IMG/VR virus record: IMGVR_UViG_3300020442_001502
Coordinates: 1 to 42,914 of that record
From: a virus
Reading direction: 5' to 3' (one strand)
DNA length: 42,914 nucleotides
Part shown: piece after piece, positions 1-7,264 of the stretch
Layout: every line of letters begins with the position of its first letter
How positions within the stretch are numbered: position 1 is the first letter of the stretch
Program-made: the position numbers and the translations under genes
Notes under the pieces: model-generated
The model's database searches: none
Seen by the model: the letters and a program-made list of their open reading frames with translations, nothing else
Told to the model about the DNA's origin: nothing

Positions 1-70
1 CTCAGAATACCTCGGAGACCCTATCATCACCATTGCTAATCATTCGCCTCTCAGTGTCATACAGGGGCAC

Positions 71-99
71 TTGACAAGTATCACAAACTATGGTACAAT
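71..99 (+). promoter_or_regulatory. Sigma70-type promoter
   Basis: A perfect -35 hexamer TTGACA (71-76) is followed after exactly 17 bases by TACAAT (94-99), one mismatch from the -10 consensus. Transcription would start near 105 and run into the small gene at 144. Host-like sigma70 promoters typically drive early genes in T4-like phages, unlike the late boxes found further right. The rest of 1-143 holds no supported plus-strand gene. Confidence 0.55.
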
Positions 100-143
100 A
101 ACCTTGTAGAGGTTCAGAAACCCTCCTAGTATTTTCAAGACTT

Positions 144-347
144 ATGCACTACTTAATCTACGATGATTCGCAGTCCCTCAGAGGAACTTTCAACAGCATT
201 TATGATCTGGAAAGGTATATCGATGGGGTTCGGAATGACCTGGGAGATGCATACCCAAACACTCCGAGATCTTCGCCCTTTGATTACATCAAGTCCATCG
301 GATGGTGTTGGGAATGTGTTGACAACTATGTGGAGAGTAAGGTATAA
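144..347 (+). CDS. Small hypothetical protein (67 aa)
   Basis: Function not recognised. The 67-residue product is acidic and aromatic-rich, with a plausible globular composition: an N-terminal strand (HYLIYDD), a helix-like stretch (YDLERYIDGVRNDLG) and a C-terminal CWECVDNY segment with two cysteines. It is the first gene downstream of the sigma70-type promoter at 71-99, which suggests early expression. I chose the first ATG. No strong Shine-Dalgarno sequence is visible before it. Two other open frames overlap the same bases, but their products are low in acidic residues and look like shadows. Small unknown genes like this are common between the larger modules of T4-like phages. Confidence 0.6.
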   Translation: MHYLIYDDSQSLRGTFNSIYDLERYIDGVRNDLGDAYPNTPRSSPFDYIKSIGWCWECVDNYVESKV

Positions 348-536
348 TGAGAGAGTAATCGGAGGCACTATGTAACACTTAGCGGACAGTTGTTAAATGT
401 TATCGGGGCAGTTAAATTGGCCCCCTTAAATATAAAAAACAGCCACTACCCTAACCTACAAAGGTTCCCCAGAGCGATTGATATATTATTTTGTAAAAGT
501 TTTCCACAGGTTTAAAAAAATTTTCTGAGGTAAAAA

Positions 537-755
537 ATGGACTCTAAGACGCGCATAGAGAGACAGGACACAAGGGTATGGGCATTGGAGCAATTAATTA
601 TCAGAGAGTCCTTTCTAGATCCTCGGATGTATGCCTGTGCTGACTATTATGCATCATCTTATGCTTCTCAAGTATTAGAAGATCTATATACACTATGGGT
701 TGAGTGGAAAGAAGATAATCCCACAGACAATCCACAAGTCAGAAACCGCCTATAG
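537..755 (+). CDS. Small hypothetical protein (72 aa)
   Basis: Function not recognised. A good ribosome binding site (TGAGG at 526-530, six bases from ATG) supports the start. The product looks largely helical, with many charged and aromatic residues (RIERQDTRVWALEQLI near the N-terminus, LEDLYTLWVEWKED near the C-terminus). No membrane segment or signal peptide is visible. It is separated from the preceding gene by about 190 AT-rich bases and followed after four bases by the start of the AbrB-like gene, so the two are probably co-transcribed. Confidence 0.6.
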   Translation: MDSKTRIERQDTRVWALEQLIIRESFLDPRMYACADYYASSYASQVLEDLYTLWVEWKEDNPTDNPQVRNRL

Positions 756-759
756 AAGT

Positions 760-924
760 ATGTCCCATAGATTCACAACCAGATTAGAAGAAGATGATTT
801 CGGTGATTTAATTCTCACAATTCCTTATGAAGCATGTGAAGAACTGGGATGGGATATTGGGACAGAACTCGATTATGAAATTGAAGACAACGCATTTATT
901 CTAAAGAAAGCAGAAGATGAGTGA
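760..924 (+). CDS. AbrB/SpoVT-like swapped-hairpin protein (54 aa)
   Basis: The 54-residue product has the pattern of an AbrB/MazE-type DNA-binding domain: an N-terminal strand (FTTRLEEDDFGDLILTIP), a helix with the E-LGW signature (ACEELGWDIGTEL), then strands rich in acidic and hydrophobic residues ending in FILKK. Proteins of this type dimerise through swapped beta-hairpins and usually bind promoter DNA. From memory, short AbrB-like proteins of this shape occur in cyanophage genomes. I placed the start at 760, just after the previous stop, because the in-frame ATG at 700 would add 20 residues that do not belong to the fold and overlap the upstream gene. The actual target is unknown; a role as a small transcriptional regulator is an inference. 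Confidence 0.6.
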   Translation: MSHRFTTRLEEDDFGDLILTIPYEACEELGWDIGTELDYEIEDNAFILKKAEDE

Positions 925-1153
925 AGAATTAGTTGAAGTACCAATCAATCAAATTGGAGAGTCACTAACGAACATTAATGAGTGTCTGAGAAGACTCGGG
1001 AAGCGCCTACAAGACGTTGAAAAGTATGTGTCCGAGTTACCCACGCCAGACAAGACTTATTACAAACCAGAGGGGTATGAGGACTATCTGAACTTGAAAC
1101 AAAACTATGATGAGATCTATAGGAGGTTAAGGGAGTTAGAAGATGGGGTGTAA
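917..1153 (+). CDS. Small coiled-coil protein (78 aa)
   Basis: Function not recognised. The product looks like a helical hairpin. Residues 10-40 (IGESLTNINECLRRLGKRLQ onward) and 58-76 carry heptad-like leucine, isoleucine and tyrosine spacing with many charges, separated by a proline-containing linker (ELPTPDK). The start codon overlaps the end of the AbrB-like gene by 8 bases, and the stop overlaps the next, large structural gene by 11 bases. Expression is therefore probably translationally coupled to the structural gene downstream. A chaperone or small tail component is conceivable from the position, but nothing in the sequence proves it. Confidence 0.6.
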   Translation: MSEELVEVPINQIGESLTNINECLRRLGKRLQDVEKYVSELPTPDKTYYKPEGYEDYLNLKQNYDEIYRRLRELEDGV

Positions 1154-4070
1154 GATTAACAGTTTCACTGAAGAGTGTGCTGAGAACCATTGTAGTAAAT
1201 CTGTTCCTGCTCTCTTTGGCGTTTCTGGAGCGGGCGGCGTATCAATCGAATACGAGGAGTATCCACAGGCAACAATTCGTTCTGATGGAAGATATAACCT
1301 TCCAGACAGGGAAGCTGACGCTGTTATGCATCCATACTTTGAAGTCGAGTATGACACTGGATTAGGAGCGCCGCCTGCTATTTGCGGCATGGTGTCTAGA
1401 CTTGATCCTTGTAGACAAAATTTTGGTAGAGATAACTTCAATGAAGCTGTAATTGCATTAGATTACACTCCTGATGAGTTATCATTTGACTTTCAATATT
1501 CTGATACCTGGTTTTCCTATATCTGGGATACATCAGATGAAGCAGGACATGTTGGACAAGCAGCATACTATTTGGAGACGCGCCGAGGAACCACTACTAC
1601 TACGACACCTGGCAGTGGTGGTGTTCCTGGAGATCCTGGTTATACTCCAGGTAGTAGTTCATCTGCCACTGATGATGGAGTAAGATGTATTCCTTGTACA
1701 AACTTTACTTGTAGTCCTGCTAAAACCACGTTAAGTTATACTGTTGGTGAAGATCTAACAGGTGATGCAGATTGCCCACATCCAACACTATTCGCTATTG
1801 ATACTGAGTCAAGTAAGATTGCATTCAGTTATGATCAATTCTCAAGTCAACTGCCCAATGGCGTTTTGGACTTTGAGGTTAGTTTTGATGGTGTAACCTA
1901 TGCTGATGCTTGGGATGCAACAACAGAAACTGGTATTGATTACACATCAAGTCAAAATCCATGGTCGACTGATGATGCAGGATTTACTGATTTTGAAGTC
2001 TTTGAACTTAATGATGGTGTAAGTGCAGTAGATTTAAGAGTCAAGTTTAGAATCGAAGCACTGTTTGACGATTCTGGTGCAAATGTAGTGATGCTTGGCA
2101 CTAAATGGACTCTAGCAGAGGTCTTGAATCCTGGTACAGGGTATACTGTGGGTCAAACATTTGCTTTAACAACACCAGTTCGTTTAAATAACAATACGTT
2201 AGTCAATCTAACACTCAATTTAAAGATCACTGCTGTTGGTCCTGTGTCGGTTTTGTCTGGCGGTGACCCTCAAGACATCATGAGAATAGGTGATACTATT
2301 AATGGACACAAAATTACCCGCACTTTCCACACTGAAATTGGTGAATTTCCGTATCATGTAGTGTATCTTGACGGAAATGGTAATGATTTCGTCAAAGACA
2401 CGCAGTATACCTCTAGTAGAAACCATATTATTACCGCAAAAGCGGGTTATGGCATCGTAGATCGTGCAATATTAGTCGGTTTGTACGAATTTTTGGATAA
2501 ATCTCTGCAATTTACTACGGGAGATGTCAATGAAAATGCGCCAGATGTCTTTAATACCGTATCTGCACCTGTTGCATTCATTACTGTGGACGAAAATGGC
2601 GGAATTTCAGATATAAACATTGATTCTGGCGTCTATAGTTTCAATAATAGGAGTCTTGCTGAACTAAATCAAGGAAATGAGTTAGCTGGATACGATGAAG
2701 ATGATAATATTGCGACTTCTGGTGGTACTGGAAGCGGACTAACAGTCGATATTGAGGTTGATAATGTCCTTATTTTTGATAGTGACGCAAATACACAGAC
2801 TGAAGTAGACGGTATTGCCTCAGTAAAGGTGCATAGTGCTGGTAGTGGTTACACAGTTGGTGATATTATCACTATTGCTGGTGGTTCTGCACGGATTCAG
2901 GTAGAAGAAATCACCAATGGTGGAGTTAATTTGGATAAATTGGAAGGAGAACCGATTTTAGGGGTCACCAACCCCGCTGATAATGAAACTGGACTACAAA
3001 ATAAGTCCACAGACGACGGAGAACCCGAATTTATTCTAACAACCACTCAAAAGGAACTAAAATTTGAGATAGTTACGAAAGATGGTGCTGCAGATATTGA
3101 AGCTGTCTCTGACAAAGGCGGAAATAATGTCCCAGCAAAGATAAAAGGCACTTTTACTGGTGGAACACTGACTTCTGTGAAAATTGTAAAGGCGGGAAAG
3201 GGATATAGTTCGGAAGTTAGACCACAATTGCAGATTAAGAACCTCTATGAGGAAGAGGTTGAGACTGTAAAGAATGATGGATACAGGGATGACTTGGTAG
3301 GTGAGTTCCAAGACATCTTAAAAGACCTTCCAGAGGGCGGTCTGAGTGCTTCTCCACAGGATTTGCAAGCAATTGAAGATACTTATGAGCAAGTTCCTAA
3401 AGAACGAAAAAATGCACAAAAGAAGGCTCCTATGGATGTCAAGATGGATTCTGACAGAGATAGAATTCACCAACGCAACCAGGGCAAATTTAGTTCTGCT
3501 GCTACAGAACCTCTGAAGAAGTTAAAACCAGACTACGATTTGAGTTATTTGAAACAAACTCCTATTCCGTCAGAATATAAAAAAGTTATTAGGCAGGATA
3601 AGAAGAGAAGTCAAGATACTTTCCTTCAGAACATTGATGATATTACTCAGGAGAGGATTCCCGAGTATACTTCTTTTCAAGAAACTAAAGTTTCAACTGC
3701 TGTTGGTAGTTTTACTAACTTGCCAACATCCTCAACGGGTACTAAATACCTTATGAAACAATATCGACCAGATCCATCTAAAGTCACAAGAATTGATGTA
3801 ACTTTAGGTTGTACACCTGTCAATATTGGAACATCACATTTTGTATGCAATCAACCAACAAAGCAACAAGATACCACTGAAAGTTCAACTGATGACAACG
3901 GAAATACCGTTCAAGTAAATCAAGTATATACAATGGGTACAGTTATTCAGGGTCCTGGTTGCCAAGCATGGTCAGCAAGTGGTATAATGACTATCTGGCA
4001 TGATCTTGGTAGAGATGCTAGAACAGTTGTACGAGCGCATAAAGCATACGGCAATCCTTTCGCAGAGTAA
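1143..4070 (+). CDS. Large structural protein next to PAAR gene (975 aa)
   Basis: Probable virion structural protein, 975 residues. Visible regions, in order: an N-terminal domain with several cysteines (1-140); a low-complexity Thr/Gly/Pro/Ser linker around 147-183; a CIPC-x4-C cluster near 190; a beta-rich segment; then three scattered GSGYT-type repeats near 330 (GTGYTVGQ), 565 (GSGYTVGD) and 685 (GKGYSSEV). A charged, probably helical stretch follows at 690-820 (Lys/Glu/Asp-rich). The C-terminal 150 residues look globular and end in IMTIWHDLGRDARTVVRAHK. GGGAG at 1131-1135 precedes the ATG, which overlaps the upstream gene. It sits directly before the PAAR spike-tip gene and shares repeats with other proteins here, so a tail or baseplate-hub location is inferred. 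The T4 counterpart is not recognised. Confidence 0.75.
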   Translation: MGCKINSFTEECAENHCSKSVPALFGVSGAGGVSIEYEEYPQATIRSDGRYNLPDREADAVMHPYFEVEYDTGLGAPPAICGMVSRLDPCRQNFGRDNFNEAVIALDYTPDELSFDFQYSDTWFSYIWDTSDEAGHVGQAAYYLETRRGTTTTTTPGSGGVPGDPGYTPGSSSSATDDGVRCIPCTNFTCSPAKTTLSYTVGEDLTGDADCPHPTLFAIDTESSKIAFSYDQFSSQLPNGVLDFEVSFDGVTYADAWDATTETGIDYTSSQNPWSTDDAGFTDFEVFELNDGVSAVDLRVKFRIEALFDDSGANVVMLGTKWTLAEVLNPGTGYTVGQTFALTTPVRLNNNTLVNLTLNLKITAVGPVSVLSGGDPQDIMRIGDTINGHKITRTFHTEIGEFPYHVVYLDGNGNDFVKDTQYTSSRNHIITAKAGYGIVDRAILVGLYEFLDKSLQFTTGDVNENAPDVFNTVSAPVAFITVDENGGISDINIDSGVYSFNNRSLAELNQGNELAGYDEDDNIATSGGTGSGLTVDIEVDNVLIFDSDANTQTEVDGIASVKVHSAGSGYTVGDIITIAGGSARIQVEEITNGGVNLDKLEGEPILGVTNPADNETGLQNKSTDDGEPEFILTTTQKELKFEIVTKDGAADIEAVSDKGGNNVPAKIKGTFTGGTLTSVKIVKAGKGYSSEVRPQLQIKNLYEEEVETVKNDGYRDDLVGEFQDILKDLPEGGLSASPQDLQAIEDTYEQVPKERKNAQKKAPMDVKMDSDRDRIHQRNQGKFSSAATEPLKKLKPDYDLSYLKQTPIPSEYKKVIRQDKKRSQDTFLQNIDDITQERIPEYTSFQETKVSTAVGSFTNLPTSSTGTKYLMKQYRPDPSKVTRIDVTLGCTPVNIGTSHFVCNQPTKQQDTTESSTDDNGNTVQVNQVYTMGTVIQGPGCQAWSASGIMTIWHDLGRDARTVVRAHKAYGNPFAE

Positions 4071-4072
4071 AA

Positions 4073-4630
4073 ATGGCAGCAGCAGCACTATACATGGGCA
4101 CTTGTAGTGGACACGGAACAGGATCTGGGTCCAGTCACCACCCTGGATTGGGTGGAGGCATACAACCAAAGTGTACGTTTCCTGCAAACACCGATGTTAA
4201 GGTTGTTCCAAAAACTGTTATGTTGATGAATGCGACCACACTGTGGCCACCTACACCTCAACGTTCTGTTACTGAGTTAGTACGAACTGTCCGAATTAAT
4301 GCAATTGGTCCTATCCTGGATCAGGATATATTAATTCCACATCCAACACCAACTATGCATACTGTGAGTTACACTGGCATTCCAAAAGGATGTCCTCCAG
4401 GCGTAATCCCCAATAATGCATGGTGGTGTACAATTGGTACTTTGGCAGGGAGAGAACCCCCTGTAGGGCACTCTCGTAAACTGTTCGCTACCGTCAAGAC
4501 GGTTTTTATTAATGGTCGTCGTGCAGGTAGATTTGGAGATCCTTTTGGGGATTTTTCACCAGCATTTCCATGCACCTCTGTGGTGACTGGATGCAGCCCT
4601 AACGTTTATATTGGACTTATTCAAGGTTAA
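4073..4630 (+). CDS. PAAR-motif baseplate spike-tip protein
   Basis: This 185-residue protein is a PAAR-repeat protein, the cone that caps the membrane-piercing spike of contractile tails (T4 gp5.4, type VI secretion PAAR). The signature is clearest at the C-terminus: VFINGRRAGRFGDPFGD around residues 144-160, followed by TSVVTGCSPNVYIG around 168-181. These match the family's V-ING-x2-A-x-x-GD and TGSPNVxIG patterns. The N-terminus (SGHGTGSGSSHHPG, 12-25) is Gly/His-rich. It is longer than T4 gp5.4 (about 97 residues), with an extra middle section (60-125, proline-rich). The gene starts two bases after the preceding structural gene, as expected for a spike-complex operon. I did not assign the zinc ligands. 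Confidence 0.87.
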   Translation: MAAAALYMGTCSGHGTGSGSSHHPGLGGGIQPKCTFPANTDVKVVPKTVMLMNATTLWPPTPQRSVTELVRTVRINAIGPILDQDILIPHPTPTMHTVSYTGIPKGCPPGVIPNNAWWCTIGTLAGREPPVGHSRKLFATVKTVFINGRRAGRFGDPFGDFSPAFPCTSVVTGCSPNVYIGLIQG

Positions 4631-4632
4631 TT

Positions 4633-4779
4633 ATGGCAAAAATGAAAAAATCGCTTACGGGCACCAATATGATCGAGTCAACTCCGAAAAAGACTCGTCA
4701 AGGTGCTGGACAGCATACAAAGTATGCTTCTACTAGTCGTAACAACGCAAAAAAGCGTTATCGTGGTCAAGGACGATAA
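4633..4779 (+). CDS. Small basic conserved phage protein (48 aa)
   Basis: A 48-codon gene too short for usual cut-offs. It starts with ATG two bases after the PAAR stop and ends with TAA at 4777-4779. The product begins MAKMKKSLTGTNMIE and ends SRNNAKKRYRGQGR. It is strongly basic (roughly a quarter Lys/Arg), with no hydrophobic core and probably disordered. I recall a near-identical short protein next to baseplate genes in many cyanophage genomes, always annotated as hypothetical; this is memory, not a search. The composition would suit binding nucleic acid or an acidic partner. The late-promoter-like box GATAAATAC overlaps its stop codon. Confidence 0.78.
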   Translation: MAKMKKSLTGTNMIESTPKKTRQGAGQHTKYASTSRNNAKKRYRGQGR

Positions 4780-4783
4780 ATAC
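4775..4783 (+). promoter_or_regulatory. T4-type late promoter (GATAAATAC)
   Basis: ATAAATA matches seven of eight bases of the T4 late -10 box (TATAAATA) recognised by the phage sigma gp55. It lies 26 bases before the gp25 start and overlaps the stop of the small basic gene. The same motif recurs at three other gene boundaries in this window. Confidence 0.6.
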
Positions 4784-4808
4784 ATTTGTATAAAGTCCTT
4801 ACAGGGAG

Positions 4809-5228
4809 ATGGCTTTAAAAAAGATAGGTGGTTCTAATTTAAAAAGATCGAGAAGTTTTAAAGATTTCTCGGTCAATTTTGACAAGAATCCTTTTACAGA
4901 TGATCTCTCTGTCGTAAATAATGATAACTCCATTAAACAAGCAATCAAAAATTTAATTTTGACTGCTCCTGGAGAAAAACCATTTCAACCATTGGTCGGT
5001 TCATCAGTTTCTCAACTACTGTTTGAACCATTGGACGCATTTACTGCGGATACCATTATGGAAGAAATTACACTGACGATCAATCAATATGAACCAAGAG
5101 TAAAACTTACAAACGTAGATGTTACTCCGATTTTTGAGGGCAACAAACTAAATGTAACTATTGAATATCAGATAGTTGGTTTACCTATTGTTGAGACAAT
5201 AGAATTTGTTTTACAGAGACCAGAGTAA
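4809..5228 (+). CDS. 25: Baseplate wedge subunit gp25
   Basis: Homologue of T4 gp25 (GPW/gp25 family), 139 residues against about 132 in T4. In the contractile tail, gp25 forms part of the core bundle joining the inner baseplate (gp6, gp7, gp53) to the sheath, and initiates sheath assembly. Family hallmarks are visible: a helix ending LTAPGEKPFQP (51-61), the LLFEPLD segment (70-76), and the conserved EPR loop in NQYEPRVKL (95-97 for EPR), followed by two strands. GGGAG lies immediately upstream of the ATG. The stop overlaps the gp6 start by one base (TAATG), so the two are translationally coupled, the usual T4-like order. Confidence 0.95.
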   Translation: MALKKIGGSNLKRSRSFKDFSVNFDKNPFTDDLSVVNNDNSIKQAIKNLILTAPGEKPFQPLVGSSVSQLLFEPLDAFTADTIMEEITLTINQYEPRVKLTNVDVTPIFEGNKLNVTIEYQIVGLPIVETIEFVLQRPE

Positions 5229-7258
5229 TGCAACCAAATAACCTAACAGCGTTAGATTTTGAAGATATTAAATCTTCAATCAAGTCATACTTAAGGACTC
5301 GAACGGAGTTTAGTGATTATGATTTTGATGGGTCATCCCTGTCATATTTGATTGACTTGTTAGCATATAACACTTATTACACCTCATTCAACGCTAACAT
5401 GGCAATGAATGAGGCATTTTTGCCTTCTGCTACAATACGGGACAACGTTGTAAATCTTGCAAAGTTGCTCAACTATGTTCCCAGATCAATTACAGCATCA
5501 AAGGCTTGTGTAAAACTTGAATTGACTACCCAGCAAGTTAATGGTGCATATCCTACTTCAGTAACACTTAAAAAAGGACCTGTTGCATCAGGTGGTGCTT
5601 ATATTTGGAATACTTTAAGTGATATCACAGTTAGCGTAAATCAAACTACTGGTATTGCAGAATTTGATGCTGTGACCATCTATGAGGGTAGTTTAGTTAC
5701 GTTTTCTTATATCGTAAATACATTTGGAAAACAGACTTATAAGGTTCCTTCTGAAGATGCAGACATTTCAACTTTAGTTGTAAAAGTAAGACCAAACGAA
5801 TCCTCCACTCAGTTTGACCTGTATAGTCGTGCAGAGACAGTTGCTACTGTAACACCCACAACTCGTTCATACTTCCTGTCTGAGACTGAAGATATGCGGT
5901 ATGAGATTAGATTTGGTGATGATAGTGTTGGTAGAGCAGTAAAAGATGGTGAGGTCATTGATCTCGAGTATTTGGTTACATCTGGTAGTGATGGTAATCA
6001 AGTTTCAACGTTTGCTTTTATTGGTAGGATTGAAGATAATGCTGGTAGAGCATATGCATCTGCAAATGTTGCTTTGAGCATGAAGCAAAAGTCTCAGCAG
6101 GGTGATGGTGCAGAAAGTGTAGAATCTATCAAGTATAATGCACCGAGATACTATTCTGCACAATATAGAGCGGTAACTGCTCAAGATTATGCGATCATTA
6201 CTAAAAACATTTATAGCAATGCAGATGCTGTAGTTGCTTATGGTGGAGATTCTCTTAATCCACCTGTTTACGGAAAAGTATATATTGTTATTAAAACAAA
6301 AACAGGTTCAAATCTAAATGATGCTACCAAAAATCAAATTGCTGCTGATTTGAGACCTTATGCAATGGCATCTATTGATCCAGTTGTCGTTGACCCTGAT
6401 GATATTTACATCAATGTAAAAGTATTTGCATTGTATGACACTGGTTGTGGATCAAATCCATCTGAAATTGAAACTGATGTCAGTAAGTCAATTACTGATT
6501 GGGGTATACAAACTAAGATCAATAACTTCAACTCTACTTTTAGAGCACAGCAACTTGAGAAAGCAATTACCCTCTCTAATAATTGTATTACTGATACTTC
6601 ACTTCAAACGACTATTTTGAAGTATGTCAAACCAAATACAAACTCAACGAACACATATTGTGTTGCTACAGGATCTAATCTATACAATAGTGCTCCTAGT
6701 AGAGATGGTGGTGATGGTGACTGTAAGAAAGAACCTGTAATTTTATCTGGAACCTTTAGAACTGCCGATAGACCTGGTGTCGATCAGCAATTTGAAGATG
6801 ATGGTTATGGAAAATTGAGAACTTTCTACAATACGGGTATTCGTAAAATTTATACTAGTGATGATGCAGGAACTGTAAATTATGATACTGGTCAAGTTTG
6901 TTTTGGACCAGTTAATATTATCAGCACTGGAGGAGTAGGTCTTCCTGCAGGTGCAGTAAGTATCACTGATGATACAACAGGAATTGGTGATATTATTGAT
7001 ACCACTCTTCTTCCAACCGATCTGCAAATTCCAGTTCAATTCATCCCTGCTAACAATTCAACTATTCCAGCAACAACTCCTGGAACGATTATTAATATAA
7101 TCACACCAACAATTACAGTTGCTCCTGTTGGCACTGTTGTACCTCCCACAATCCCTCTAAATAGTTTGACGCCAACGGATTTCAATGTAACACCTGTTGT
7201 TCTTGATATCCCAACGATTTCTAATCCTGGTTCACTCAACGATTCTAGTTGCTTCTAA
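5228..7258 (+). CDS. 6: Baseplate wedge subunit gp6
   Basis: Homologue of T4 gp6 (baseplate J-like), 676 residues against 660 in T4. Gp6 dimers form the continuous ring of the baseplate wedge, which changes conformation during sheath contraction. Signatures seen: the N-terminal helical region with YNTYYTSFNANMAMNEAFLP (about 47-66) and LNYVPRS (81-87); a beta domain with the YEIRFGDDSVGR strand-loop near 224-236; and the YRAVTAQDYAIITK helix near 312-325, typical of this family. The last 110 residues are unusual, a low-complexity Thr/Pro/Ile/Val-rich tail ending SLNDSSCF that looks like an added flexible extension. It is followed after six bases by the giant gene. Confidence 0.95.
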   Translation: MQPNNLTALDFEDIKSSIKSYLRTRTEFSDYDFDGSSLSYLIDLLAYNTYYTSFNANMAMNEAFLPSATIRDNVVNLAKLLNYVPRSITASKACVKLELTTQQVNGAYPTSVTLKKGPVASGGAYIWNTLSDITVSVNQTTGIAEFDAVTIYEGSLVTFSYIVNTFGKQTYKVPSEDADISTLVVKVRPNESSTQFDLYSRAETVATVTPTTRSYFLSETEDMRYEIRFGDDSVGRAVKDGEVIDLEYLVTSGSDGNQVSTFAFIGRIEDNAGRAYASANVALSMKQKSQQGDGAESVESIKYNAPRYYSAQYRAVTAQDYAIITKNIYSNADAVVAYGGDSLNPPVYGKVYIVIKTKTGSNLNDATKNQIAADLRPYAMASIDPVVVDPDDIYINVKVFALYDTGCGSNPSEIETDVSKSITDWGIQTKINNFNSTFRAQQLEKAITLSNNCITDTSLQTTILKYVKPNTNSTNTYCVATGSNLYNSAPSRDGGDGDCKKEPVILSGTFRTADRPGVDQQFEDDGYGKLRTFYNTGIRKIYTSDDAGTVNYDTGQVCFGPVNIISTGGVGLPAGAVSITDDTTGIGDIIDTTLLPTDLQIPVQFIPANNSTIPATTPGTIINIITPTITVAPVGTVVPPTIPLNSLTPTDFNVTPVVLDIPTISNPGSLNDSSCF

Positions 7259-7264
7259 AGTTAG

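Noticed and set aside
405-424. Stem GGGGC/GCCCC as a possible terminator after the first gene
   Set aside because: Only five base pairs with a ten-base loop, and not followed by a T run, so it is not a convincing terminator.
700-759. Alternative upstream start for the AbrB-like gene at 700
   Set aside because: It would overlap the preceding gene by 56 bases and add residues foreign to the fold. ATG 760 follows the previous stop directly.
1136-1441. Minus-strand open frame of 101 codons opposite the 975-residue gene
   Set aside because: Shadow of a clearly coding plus-strand frame. Its product has no recognisable pattern and no ribosome binding site.
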